From Sequoia sempervirens (lineage: Eukaryota; Streptophyta; Pinopsida; Cupressales; Cupressaceae), in the NCBI GenBank assembly GCA_007258455.2, contig VDFB02018507.1, forward strand, positions 1-64,000: a stretch of DNA of 64,000 bases. Reading direction: 5' to 3'. A model generated the notes under the pieces. It searched no databases and had not been told where the DNA came from. It was given only the letters and a program-made list of their open reading frames with translations. Positions within the stretch are counted from its first letter, which is position 1, and each line of letters starts with the position of its first letter. Both the position numbers and the translations under genes were made by a program. Below, in pieces: positions 1 through 10,255 of the stretch.

Positions 1-283
1 CATCTCCTCCTCTTCTATCTCCCCATCCTCCATCTCCTATCCCACCACCCCTCTATCCCCCGTCTCCTCTCCAACCTCTCAGGCCCCTGCCTCTTTGCTC
101 TATAGGAGTTGGATGCTCTGGATATGTATACAATGATGGACTATGTGTACACCACCATGTATCATACTCAGGAGTCATCCCGACATCTATATCACCCCCT
201 CTCCATCCCCACTGAATTGGTTGTAAAGCATAAATCTCCTACTTAGCTGTGGTCACAAGTGTTTTTTGTCCCTAGGGGTGCAC
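1..283 (-). pseudogene. Plant mobile domain gene, C-terminal segment
   Basis: Read on the minus strand, this stretch continues the PMD gene that lies on the far side of the copia element. Around 100-200 it encodes TPEYDTWWCTHSPSLYTYPE, which resembles the tail of MAIN/MAIL-type PMD proteins, where a Trp-Tyr or Trp-Trp pair sits in a polar context. A Gly/Arg-rich low-complexity tail follows toward position 1. An in-frame TAG lies close to the copia junction. The segment was separated from the rest of the gene by the insertion at 284-5075. The homology is recalled from family features and was not searched. Confidence 0.5.
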
Positions 284-604
284 TGTTGGTATGTGGTGAC
301 TGATCATGCTATACTGTACACCTCGACTTTGTAGAACCCTAATCTAGAAGCTTCTAAGCTTGTTAAAAAGGGGTTCAGATGGGGGTTACAGTATGATGAA
401 AAATGCGATTATTCACAAGATTATAATAGGTTTTTGCACTAGATAATAAAATCATTGGATGGCTATGGTTTGGTGGATGTAGCCCGAATTGGGTGAACCG
501 TGTTAAATTCTCTGTGTTATAATTTATTCTATGTGTTTTAGTTTCTTTGTTTATTAATTAAATCTGCATTTAATTGTTAGATATCTTCCTTTCTAACCTT
601 AACA
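284..604 (+). repeat. 5' LTR of the copia element (321 bp)
   Basis: It starts TGTTGGTATG and ends CCTTAACA, and aligns along its length with 4700-5075. By eye about 20 substitutions separate the two LTRs and all are transitions. This copy lacks the roughly 70-bp insertion found in the 3' LTR but keeps about 17 bp that the 3' LTR has lost near its end. Confidence 0.93.
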
Positions 605-607
605 AGT

Positions 608-619
608 GGTATCAAAGTG
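608..619 (+). other. Primer-binding site of the copia element
   Basis: TGGTATCAAAGT lies 3 bp after the 5' LTR. It matches the common plant copia site complementary to the 3' end of initiator tRNA-Met (TGGTATCAGAGC), with two apparent changes. Confidence 0.85.
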
Positions 620-671
620 GGTTGTGTTTCAATTATCATTGGTAGGAAGGTCTCACAGTTGAGTGGGAGTA

Positions 672-3600
672 ATGGAAGACGAGGGTAAGAAGGTTGAGAA
701 TTTTAATGGGTAGAACTATCAGTTATGGAAGATACAGATGGAGGACTACCTCTATTAGAAGGATTTGTGGTGGCCATTGGAAGGGAAAACCAAGAAACCC
801 TCAACAATGTTTGATGAGGACTATGATATTTTGGATAGAAAGGCTCTTGGTAGTATTCTTTTATGCCTGGAACAATCGGTGGAGTTCAATATTACAACAT
901 AGACAACTCAAGAGTTGATGGAAACCTTGGCGAAGTTATATGATAAGCCTTCTGCTTCAAATAAGGTATTTCTTATGAAGCATTTATTTAATATGAAAAT
1001 GGTAGAAGGTGGGTCAGTTACTGATCATTTAAATGAGTTTAATATAGTCACCAGTCAATTAACTTCTGTAAAAGTAAACTTTGATGAAGAAGTTAGGCTC
1101 TTTTGATTCTATGTTCTTTGCTTGAAAGCTGGAATAGCTTGGTAATGGCTAGCAATTTTGTTTCTGGTTCGAATACATTGAAATTTGATGATGTTGTTGG
1201 TGCTATTTTGAGGGAGGAAATTTGTAGGAAAAGATCAGGTGGTACATCCACATTAGGCAGTGTTTTGAATGCAGAAAGCAGGGGCAGAACAAAGGAGAGA
1301 GGAAACAATTCTAGAAATTGTGGGAAGTCACAAGGAAAATCAAAGGACAAAAGGTCCCAATCTAGAGACAAGAGAGATTGCTGGTACTGTGGTAAGCCGG
1401 GTCATTTAAAGAAAGATTGTTGGTCTCAGAAAAATAAAGGAGATAAAAAGGAAGGAAGTAAAGAGGCAAATGTGGTAAGTAATAAATCTGATGAGGATGC
1501 TTTGATTCTTTCCCTTGATAATGCTGATGATTCATGGGTGTTAGATTCAGGGGCTTCATTTCATGCTACCCCCCATAGAAGTTATTTTATTAATTATGTC
1601 CAAGGGGATTTTGGGCTGGTTTATTTAGGAGATAACTAACCCTATCAGATTGTTGGAAAGGGAAGAATCAAGATTAAGTTGCAGAATGGGAATCATTGGC
1701 TACTACATGAGGTAAGGCATGTTCCAAAGTTAAGCAAAAAATTAATTTCAACGGGGCAACTAGATGATGAAGGTTGTGTTGCTACATTTAGTGATAAAAA
1801 TTGGAAGGTCACAAAGGGTGCCTTAGTGGTAGCAAAAGGTGTGAAAGTAGGCACCTTATATCTTTGTACAGGTCATACTGTTCCTTCTACTTTAATTGTT
1901 ACAGAAAAAGGTCAATGTTCAGGAACAGTTGTTGCAGTTTAGTAGGTAGAAGATCATACAATTGTTGTGGACTCTGAATCATATTGTGGAATAATAGAAT
2001 TGGGCATATGAGTGCAAAAGTTATGAAAGTACTTCATTCAAATAATGTTTTACCAGGTCTAAAATGTGTTAATATGGATTTTTGTGAAAGTTGTGTGTAT
2101 GGAAAACAAAAGAGAGTAAGTTCTCTCAAGGATGGGAAGCAAAAGAAAGATGAGAAATTGGAGCTTTTACATACAGATGTATGGGGACCAGCTCAAGTAT
2201 CTTCTCGCGGTGGCTCTCAATATTATTTTACATTTATTGATGATGCAACTAGGAAGGTATGGATTTATTTCCTTAGGAAAAATTATAATGTATTTGAAAC
2301 TTTTAAAAAATGGAGAAGCTTGATTGAGAATGAGACGGGTAAAAAGCTAAAATGTCTCAGATCTGATAATGGTGGTGAGTATTGCAGCAAAGAGTTTGAA
2401 GATTATTGTTCCTCTAATGGTATTCGTAGGCAGAAAATGGTTCCAAGGACTCCATAGGAAAATGGAGTGGTTGAGCGCATGAATAGAACAATAATGGAGC
2501 GTGCACGGACTATGATATTGCATGTTGGGTTGCCTTTAAAAATATGAGCAAAGACTGTAAACACTGTTGTTTATTTAATTAATAGAGGTCCCTCTAATCC
2601 TTTGGGTTGTGGTATTCCAGAGGAAGAATGGAAAGGTAAGAAGGTGAGTTACTCTTTTCTCAAAACCTTTGGTTGTGAAGAATTTGCACATGTAGAGTCT
2701 AAAAATAGAACCAAGCTTGATGAAAAATCAAAGAAATATATATTTGTTGGATATGGCATTGATGAATTTGGTTATAGGCTTTGAGATTTTGAAAATTAGA
2801 AAATTGTGAGAAGCAGGGATGTCATATTCAATGAGAAATTGGTGTACAAATATTTGTTGCTGCAACATGAGAAGAAAGAAAATGATTATGCAGTGTTGGA
2901 TTATATTACAAACAATGATGTTTCAGTGGTTCCTCATGCTCCGCAACAACAACAACAACAAATACCACAAACTCCTGTGAATGTTAGAATATCTTCAAGG
3001 ATAAGTAGAGCTCCAGAAAGATTCTCTCCCTCTTTGTATACTATTTTTTTAACTGATGTTGGTGAACCAAAATATTATGATGAAGCTATGTAGGTGGATA
3101 CCAAGGTTTAGTGGGAGCATGGAATGGAAGAAGAAATGGACTCCTTGCTGAAAAAATAGACTTGGGAATTATGCAAGTTGCCTGCAAGTAAAAAGGCTTT
3201 ACCAAACAAATGGGTTTATAGGCTGAAAGAGGAGGATGGAGGTAAGAAGAGATTTAAATCCAGATTAGCTGTAAAGGGATTTGCACAGAAAAAAGGGTAT
3301 TGATTTTGATGAGATTTTTTCTCTAGTTGTTAAAATGACTTCTATTCGTATTGTTTTAAGTATTGTGGATGCTGAAGATTTTCATTTAGAATAGCTTGAT
3401 GTTAAAACAATCTTTCTCCATGGTGATTTGGAAGAGGAAATATATATGGAACAACCACAAGGGTTTGAGGTCAAAGGTAAGGAGAAACTAGTGTGCAGAT
3501 TGAAGAAAAGTTTATATGGATTGAAGAAAGCACCTTGGCAATGGTACTTGAAATTTGATAGTTTTATGGATGAGCAAGGCTACAACAGGTGTAATTCTGA

Positions 3601-4650
3601 CCATTGTGTTTATTTTAAGAGGTTGGATAATGACAACTACATTATTTTATGTTTATATGTTGATGAAATGCTTGTAGAAGGGTCTAACATGGATCACATA
3701 AGTGAGCTAAAACAACAGTTAGAAAAATCTTTTGTTATGATGAAGGATTTGGGGGTAGCAAAACAAATCCTTGGTATGAAAATTTGTAGAGATAGGAAAA
3801 AAAGATTTTTTTTTTTTATCTTAGGCTGAAAAGGTGTTGCAGAGATTTTATATGGAGAATGCAAATGCTGTCAGCACACCTTTTCCTAGTCATGTTAAAT
3901 TGACTAAGGATATGTGTCCAAAGACACAAGAGGAGGAAGAAAAAATGTCCAAGGTACCATATGCTTCAGCTGTAGGCAGTTTAATGTACGCCATGGTATG
4001 TACTAGACCAGATATTGCACATGCCATAGGAGTTGTTAGTAGGTATTTGAGTCATCCTGGAGTTGAGCATTGGAATGCAGTAAAATGGATTCTCAGGTAT
4101 TTGAGAGGTACATCCAATAAATTTTATGTTTTGGGAGCTCTAATACTGATTTAAAAGGCTATGTTGACTTAGATTTCCAAGGGATATAGATAATGTGTAG
4201 AGTACCATAGGTTATACGCGCTTTGGTGGACAATAGTGAGTTGGATTTCTCGATTGCAAAGGTGGTTGCTTTATCCACCAATGCAGGCAGAGGCATAAGC
4301 TGCTACAAATGAGGTGACAAAGGGATGATATGGCTGCAAATTTTCATGGATGAGTTGGGAAAACAACATGTTGAAAATTACTTGTTTGCTAGAAGTTAGA
4401 GTGCTATACATCTTGCAAAGAATTATGCCTTGCACTCTAAAACCAAAACACATACAGTTGAGATATCATTTCATTCATCAGTGTTGGAGGATGGAAGTCA
4501 AGTTGGACAAGATACAGATGCCAATCCAAAGGATATGTTTATGAAGGTGGTGACAAGGAGAAGCCGAGCTCCTCTTCAGCTTTGGTTGGCCTTCAAGGTT
4601 GAATTAAGTATACTGAAAGCATTAGGGTCCAAGGTACTTATTTCCAAAGT
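672..4650 (+). pseudogene. Copia gag-pol polyprotein, degenerate
   Basis: Reading starts at the ATG at 672 and shows a UBN2-type gag interrupted by TAG codons where Trp or Gln is expected. The CCHC zinc knuckle CWYCGKPGHLKKDC lies at 1379-1420 and the aspartic protease motif DSGAS near 1544. The pre-integrase zinc region (HMS to CESC) is near 2000-2100. The integrase triad is visible: Asp at 2176 (HTDVWGP), Asp at 2365 (SDNGGEY) and Glu near 2473 (NGVVERMN). RT carries LDVKTIFLHGDLEEEIYMEQ and LYGLKKAPWQWY. The catalytic box at 3656-3667 reads YVDE instead of YVDD, so the second metal-binding Asp is lost. RNase H near 4280 is frameshifted. The domain order gag-PR-IN-RT-RH defines Ty1/copia. 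Confidence 0.93.
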
Positions 4651-4688
4651 GGAGCCGGTGCAAGAAGATGTATTCTAGGATCAATCTC

Positions 4689-4699
4689 CAAGTGGAGAT
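4689..4699 (+). other. Polypurine tract of the copia element
   Basis: CCAAGTGGAGA-type sequence directly precedes the 3' LTR, as in other plant copia elements (usual form CAAGTGGGAGA). Confidence 0.75.
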
Positions 4700-5075
4700 T
4701 GTTGGTATGTGGCGATTGATCATGCTATACTATACACCCCAGCATGTATCCTTGCTATACTTTTTCGCGTCGTCACTGAAAAAGGAAAAATCAATGAAAA
4801 AAGAAAAAAACCGACTTTGTAGAACCCTAATCTGGAAGCTTCTAAGCTTGTTAAAAAGGGGTTTGGATGGGGGTTACAGTATGATAAAAAATGTGATTAT
4901 TCGTAAGATTGTAATAGGTTTTTGCACTGGATAATAAAATCATTGGATGGCTATGGTTTGGTGGATGTAGCCCAGATTGGGTGAACCACGTTAAATTCTA
5001 TGTGTGTTTTAGTTTCTCTATTTATTAATTAAATCTACATTTAATTGTTAGATATTTTCCTTTCTAACCCTAACA
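4700..5075 (+). repeat. 3' LTR of the copia element (376 bp)
   Basis: It starts TGTTGG, ends CCCTAACA, and is followed by the TGCAC target duplication. Compared with the 5' LTR it holds an extra block of about 70 bp (roughly 4741-4811, A-rich at its end and repeating GCTATAC) and a short deletion near 5000. Confidence 0.93.
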
Positions 5076-5080
5076 TGCAC

Positions 5081-6060
5081 CTCCCAAGACGACCGTGCAA
5101 ACTCTGTTGTGCCTATCGGAATACCCTATCTCTCACTGAACTGCCATCTAACCCACTCTAGCAAATACATCTCAATAATGTGCTAAGACTATATTGTGCA
5201 TCCAATTAGGTACCTGGGTTGTCAACACCATGGAAAATGCTCATCCTCCCCTACCTATAGATCATAATCCTTGTAGGGCCTCTAGACAAAGCTAACCAAT
5301 GTATCAATCTTGTGCCTCTAGTATCTCATGTCTCCCACATGTGTCTGCATGATGGAACCCTGATAGAGATATACATATGGCACATCTGCTCCCAATTGTC
5401 GTACCACTAGTGGTTGGAATAGTGCTATGTGCTCCCATGCCCATATCATCAACAATGTGACGTTGCAGCTCACTCTATGCCCCTCTGTATGCAATGTCAT
5501 GAAGCTGGAAATATAACATACCCAATATGCATGGTCTCCATGTGTATACTATCTCATCTTGGACCATCCTTGCTAGCATATCTCCCCAGCCTACTAGGAA
5601 ACCATGATCCCTGCGATTTGGAATCATCACCCCGCCAATCAATGTATAAAGCACGTAGTCAAATCTGTCATATCTCTCGGCTAGAGTCTCCCATCTGATC
5701 TTGTAAGCCTGGATCTCAAGATCTGAATCATCATCACACTCAGTAATAATAAATCACCTGCAATGCTCGAACGAGGTCATATTGTACCCGCTCTTCATGA
5801 ATCGGTAACCGCAAGATCTTGTAAACACCCTCTAGGGTAATAGTGGCCTCCCCGGTCAATAGATGGAAACTTCAAGTCTCAGAGTGCCACTTCTCCACCA
5901 ATGCTATCAACATGCCCCTATTTTCCCTGATAACGAGCATATAGGTGACATAGAATAAGCCAAGTTCCAACAGTGCCCAACTCTCAACATCATCCAATTG
6001 GTCTCGCAGTTGAAATACATCCGGTCATGACTCCCACACGTAAATAGGGGGTAGTACAAC
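5081..6060 (-). pseudogene. Plant mobile domain (MAIN/MAIL-like) protein, main body, broken
   Basis: The minus strand encodes a recognisable plant mobile domain. Reading from high to low coordinates it shows DDVESWALLELGLFYVTYM, then LIALVEKWHSET followed by a stop and SFHLLTGEATITLEGVYKIL, then LLMIWAWEHIALFQPL at 5395-5445 and HIIEMYLLEWVRWQF near 5150-5185. These match the order of conserved blocks in the family (ALVERWRPETHTFHLP.GE.TVTL, LLQLWAWERI, PERVLRQFG). PMD proteins are nuclear factors linked to silencing and genome stability, and the domain also travels in transposable elements. Stops and at least one frameshift (near 5750) break the frame; the stop at 5872-5874 stands where His or Arg is usual. 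It continues in 1-283 beyond the copia insertion. It may be a host gene or a PMD captured by a transposon. Confidence 0.75.
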
Positions 6061-6565
6061 CTAAATTCACCGTAAAATACATCACATCAATCTAAAGTCT
6101 TTATTTGACCTATTGGACCTACGTTGAACAAGTCATTTTGTCCTAAATTGGGGAAAATTTTTCACTAGGAAATTGCATCGCTATTTATGGTCAAATGTGT
6201 CACACAAATTCTTAGTGGCCTACAAATGCAATTGCATCGCATGCCTCAGTTAATGCATCGTCAAGATCAATTACAATCAAACCCTCATCACTTGTGTCGT
6301 TTATTTGCACATGTGTCATTGTTTTCATGCTTGCGTCTCTAAATATTAGTTGTGTCACACTATTTCAAATGCATCGCACAAAACCTACCCCCTATAGGCT
6401 TAAGCAATTGCGTCATGATGTGATGATTGTGGTGAACCGCATCATCCACGTCATTCACACACGCAATTGTGTCACACCCTGTGTGACACAATTTCCTACT
6501 AAATTTTTTCCCTAACTAAATGCGTGAAAATTAAAAAAATCACAAGGTGAGTTTGTAGTAGTTAC

Positions 6566-6626
6566 CAGGGTAGGTGCTCCCTTAGGACGAAGGAAGGTAT
6601 AGATCAACGTCTGGAATAGGCGACAT
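6566..6626 (-). pseudogene. Possible first exon upstream of the PMD gene
   Basis: A minus-strand ATG at 6626-6624 opens a short frame MSPIPDVDLYLPSS, then a TAA and GSTYPG. It ends at a possible splice donor (GTAACT on the minus strand at 6565-6560). It lies about 80 bp downstream of a TATA box on the same strand. The reading phase does not join simply to the PMD frame beginning near 6060, so the link is uncertain. Confidence 0.25.
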
Positions 6627-6706
6627 CTCCTCAACCTTTTTCACTTAGAGCTCCTAAGATTTCTAAATTTGGAATGCACAAATGACCTATTTTCTAAATC
6701 AAGCTC

Positions 6707-6716
6707 CTATTTATAG
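6707..6716 (-). promoter_or_regulatory. TATA box on the minus strand
   Basis: The minus strand reads CTATAAATAG, a strong plant TATA match. It is placed to start a transcript near 6680 that would run into the PMD gene. Confidence 0.4.
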
Positions 6717-7050
6717 CCTGACAATTAGGGTTTGCACTTGACATGAGTGCTGGGTGCACTCTGGGACCACTTTGAACCTAAATTTGACCCTTGTAGTGTC
6801 CTCAAAAATCATTTTCGTCTGCACCTTTGAACTTCTGACCGTCAAATTATCTCATCAGGACAATTTTCCATTTTTTTTTTGAAAATTTTCTCGAGGGGGC
6901 ATACCTCTACCCTACTTTCACCGGAGCATCTTTTGACTGAATTTCTTTGACACAACATGATGAACTACATTATGTCAAAGAGGGGGAAAATGTAGACATT
7001 GAAAAATTTCTTAGTCTGCGAGCATCATTTTTCTTGGTCTTCGTCTCCGC

Positions 7051-7539
7051 ATAATTAAATAATTTTAATTATTTAATTATTCTTGATCAAATTCCTCTAT
7101 TAATGAAATGATTTTTAATTATTTAATTAATTTGTTTCTTAACCTTTATTCTACTATGATCAATTAAATAAATTTAATTGCGTCACTAACTCCCCCTTTC
7201 TTCAATAATTAAATAAATTATTATTTATTTAATTATTTTCCTTTCATCATTCATCTATAGTCAAATAGTTATCATTAATTATTCGTCTATTCATTAATCT
7301 TTTAATTTTTCTATAGTCAAATAAATTTTAAATTATTTGACTATCTTTTGACATATCTTCCTCAATTAAATAATTAATTCAAATTAATTATTTAATACCA
7401 TTTTCTTATTTCTCCCCATTTAATTAAAATTCTTACATTTTAATTAATGCCCACTTACCTTTTCCTCAAATAAATAATTTATGCTCCACTTGTCCAGAGA
7501 TTCCTTTCTCATGAAATAAATAATTTTTTTATTTATTTC
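7051..7539. repeat. Array of seven AT-only palindromes
   Basis: Perfect or near-perfect inverted repeats occur at 7051-7080 (14-bp arms, 2-nt centre), 7100-7130 (14-bp arms, two mismatches), 7161-7180 (9-bp arms), 7204-7237 (15-bp arms), 7313-7344 (12-bp arms), 7365-7396 (15-bp arms) and 7420-7447 (11-bp arms). An eighth, with T-rich loop, lies at 7513-7539 (11-bp arms). The common core is ATTAAATAATT. They are spaced by pyrimidine-rich DNA of about 20-75 bp. No ORF overlaps them. Confidence 0.85.
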
Positions 7540-8374
7540 TCAATTTTATTCCTCCACTCTCTCATTTTCGAATCTTAGTTGTCAATTGACTCTGGGATTT
7601 TTCTAATCTTGACCGTTCATTTTGTAACCTCCACTCCTATGTGTTGCATGTCTTTTCGTCTGTCGATCTTGGAATCTTTCTAGAATTTTGATCTTGACCG
7701 TCCATTCAAATGGATATGAATAAAAGAAGCCTTCCTCCTCCATTTTTGATTTAACAACCACTTATCTCTGACTTTCATGCTTACTATTTGTAGGTATTTG
7801 CACATTTCTACCACGATTTGAGGGCATATTTGCAAAGGAATATTTAGGAGAGGCAATAGAAGTTATTCAACTTCAAATATGGGGAGTGATATTATTTAAA
7901 TATATGCATTTTATTCCTCATTTTATTTGTTTTCTCTTGTTTAGATTGGATTTATAGCTTGGATAGTGTTGTGGTTGTCACTAGAGTCTAGGCTGGTAGA
8001 GATTTCCCATCTTATAGTTCTAACCAAATGAAGGAAAATTTTGGCAAGGCCAAGGCGAGGGGAAAGACAACTGATCCAACCAAAGATGGAGAAATTACAA
8101 AAAATCATTTAGAAGAGGTGGATATGCACATCACTATTTTGCATAAATATCAAGAGATGGAGATTGAATGGAAAATAAATGTGAAAATAAATTGGGATCG
8201 ATTTCTTCATCCACACTCCTAGGTCAGGACGACATGAATGAAGTGTTGCATATAGCTCAATATTTTTCCAGAGACAACAAATGGGAAAAGAGGATGACTA
8301 GGGGGCAGTTACCTCGAGTTCTATGCATACTACATCAGCCAGCTAGAGATACAGGTCGACTACCTAGAGAATAG
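7540..8374. other. No gene recognised
   Basis: Short frames occur at 8028-8374 without recognisable motifs. Two GACCGTTCATTT/GACCGTCCATTC-like phrases at about 7611 and 7696 suggest degraded repeat DNA. Confidence 0.3.
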
Positions 8375-8700
8375 TGTTGGGACATTTTTTTTAATAATGA
8401 TGTTCACCTAGGGAATGATTTTAAATACTTTGTTTGCAAATTAAATGGGAAATGAATTTGTACTAGGTGACCTATGTTGGGCACCCTAATTTAATTTTAT
8501 TTGGTCTGACCTATGTGAGGTAAAAATCTATAAATATGAGGTCTCTTATCATTTGTAAGAGTTATAATTTGGGTTAGAAAAGTTACATTTAGTTAGTCAG
8601 TAGCTCTAGGAGAGGAGAGAGAACTAGAGATTGTTATGTAAATGCTAGAGAAGTTAATACAATTAGGTCATTGATTTGGTGAACTTTGTGTGAAGCTTTG
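8375..8700 (+). repeat. Possible start of an old LTR
   Basis: TGTTGGGACA at 8375 follows CCTAGAGAATAG, which resembles the PPT-LTR junction of copia elements. A TATA-like CTATAAATAT follows at 8528-8537. No second LTR, LTR end or target duplication was found, so this is a weak call. Confidence 0.25.
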
Positions 8701-10080
8701 AAGCTTTATGGTTTATTGTTCTTAATTCTCAATGTTAGTTTAGTTTTCTCATGGTGATGGTGAAGTGTTAATGATATTTGATGAATATGTTGCTCATATT
8801 TTGGCAATTTATTGATTGAAAGTTGTTGTGTAAAGTAGTTTGAGCCAAATATTGCACTTAGTTCAACTATGAATTTTTGTTCATGTTGCGCTAGTAGTTG
8901 GGTATATGTATGAATGTTCATGGTCTAAAAATCTTTCGATTTCCTTTGAAAATTGCATCATTTTTGTGTAGTTGTAGGATTGTCCTTGATCAAGCAAAAA
9001 TTGGTTTTATGGGATTTCTTCATCTATAGCATTAACCATTGTTGTCATTGATCTTGGGTGTTAGTTTAGGAACTTTCTCTCAACCCTTTATATTTTGATC
9101 TTTTTTTGAATTAGTTTTAGAATCAAAACAACATCACCACATTGCCATAGTTGATGATAAAAATAATTTTCAAATTTTAGATCTAGAAATACAGTTAGGG
9201 TTTGCATATATTTTTAGATTTCATAAAACCCTGTTCATTTTTTACACTTCTAGCATTGTTGAATTGTAAGGCCCCTTGTGATTACCAACAAATCATGTCA
9301 TCACTAAGTTGTTTATACATTGTCAAGACTTGACATTAAAGACCTTGGGGTTGTTTCTTGAGGCTTGTTGATAGGAATCACCTTTCAAGAGAGATAGGAT
9401 ACTTGTATTCTATCTGTGTTGTTGCAGTGCTAAAAACACCATCAACAATAATCAAACCTTGAATTGAAATAATGCATGAAAGAGGGAATGAAGAATGAAC
9501 AAAGCTATGTTACCTCTCAACAAAACCTTGTATGAAACCTTGATAATGGAGATATTAGGAGGTCTGAAACTTGCATGAGATGGCTGAATTGGATGTGGAT
9601 CTTGACACTTGAATCTTGCTTGAAATGATATTTTAAATGCTTGACTTGATCATGAAACCTACATTACAATGTTAGGTCCAAAAAAATGCATGATGAAAGA
9701 AGAATTTGACATGGTGAATGGATCTTGAATGTTGCAATAAATCTCTGATATATCTAATCTTGAATTCCTTTGATTACTCTTGAAGTGTTCTTGAAATATC
9801 ATAAAATTGCTAGGTTGCTTATATGAAACTTAGTGAAATAACCTTGTATTTATAGGTATGTATCCTTAATTTCCTAAAATTCAAATATCACAAGCTGACA
9901 TTAAATTATGGATTTAGAAATTTTAAAATACCACCAAAAAAATAATTTAAATTTAGGTCCTAATGTTTAGGGAGGACCCATTCACCCATTCCGAATGGGC
10001 CCTAGGTACATAAGCCTAGGACACACATTGCTCAAAATGAAATTAATTAGGCTTGAAAATGAATAAAAGGGCTAATTAAG
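8701..10080. other. No gene recognised
   Basis: AT-rich DNA with no supported coding region. A small palindrome CCCATTCCGAATGGG lies at 9985-9999. Confidence 0.3.
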
Positions 10081-10089
10081 GAATAATTA

Positions 10090-10250
10090 AGCTCAATTTA
10101 ATTAAGAGGGCCCAAATAAATGTGTAAATGTAAAGGGGTACATTTAACAACACTAAATTAAGGCATTATTAACTCCAATTTAACTAGGAGGGCCCAAAAA
10201 AGTGAGAAAATGTAAAGGGTTACATTTTTCTACACTACAATGATTTAGAG
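10090..10250. repeat. Two tandem copies of an 82-bp unit
   Basis: AATTTAATTAAGAGGGCCC... (GAGGGCCC at 10106) repeats as AATTTAACTAGGAGGGCCC... (GAGGGCCC at 10188). Both copies continue with AAATGTAAAGGG-TACATTT and end in ACACTA. The copies are clearly diverged. Confidence 0.7.
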
Positions 10251-10255
10251 AGAAT

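Larger units (their letters stand above)
284..5075 (+). mobile_element. Complete but decayed Ty1/copia LTR retrotransposon
   Basis: The element has LTRs at both ends (284-604 and 4700-5075), each starting TGTTGG and ending AACA. It is flanked by a perfect 5-bp target duplication TGCAC at 279-283 and 5076-5080. It has a tRNA-Met type primer site, gag, protease, integrase, RT and RNase H in copia order, and a PPT. Many stop codons and an altered RT active site make it non-functional. It lies inside a minus-strand plant mobile domain gene, so it is younger than that gene. Confidence 0.95.
6061..7050. other. Intron or upstream region of the PMD gene, no other gene seen
   Basis: The part below 6560 may be an intron or degraded leader. 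It repeats short GCATCG/GTCACAC motifs at 6170-6490. The part above 6720 holds CT-rich DNA and a TGTAGACATT start at 6991 that looks like an LTR edge, but no partner LTR was found. Confidence 0.3.

Noticed and set aside
7051..7539. CRISPR array
   Set aside because: The palindromes differ in sequence and spacing and the context is a plant genome; there are no repeats and unique spacers.
6991..7812. A complete solo LTR from TGTAGACATT to a TCTACC end
   Set aside because: The flanking 5-bp sequences do not match and the proposed end is not a proper TG...CA pair.
8706..8921. Minus-strand 71-codon frame
   Set aside because: No motif and no support from context.
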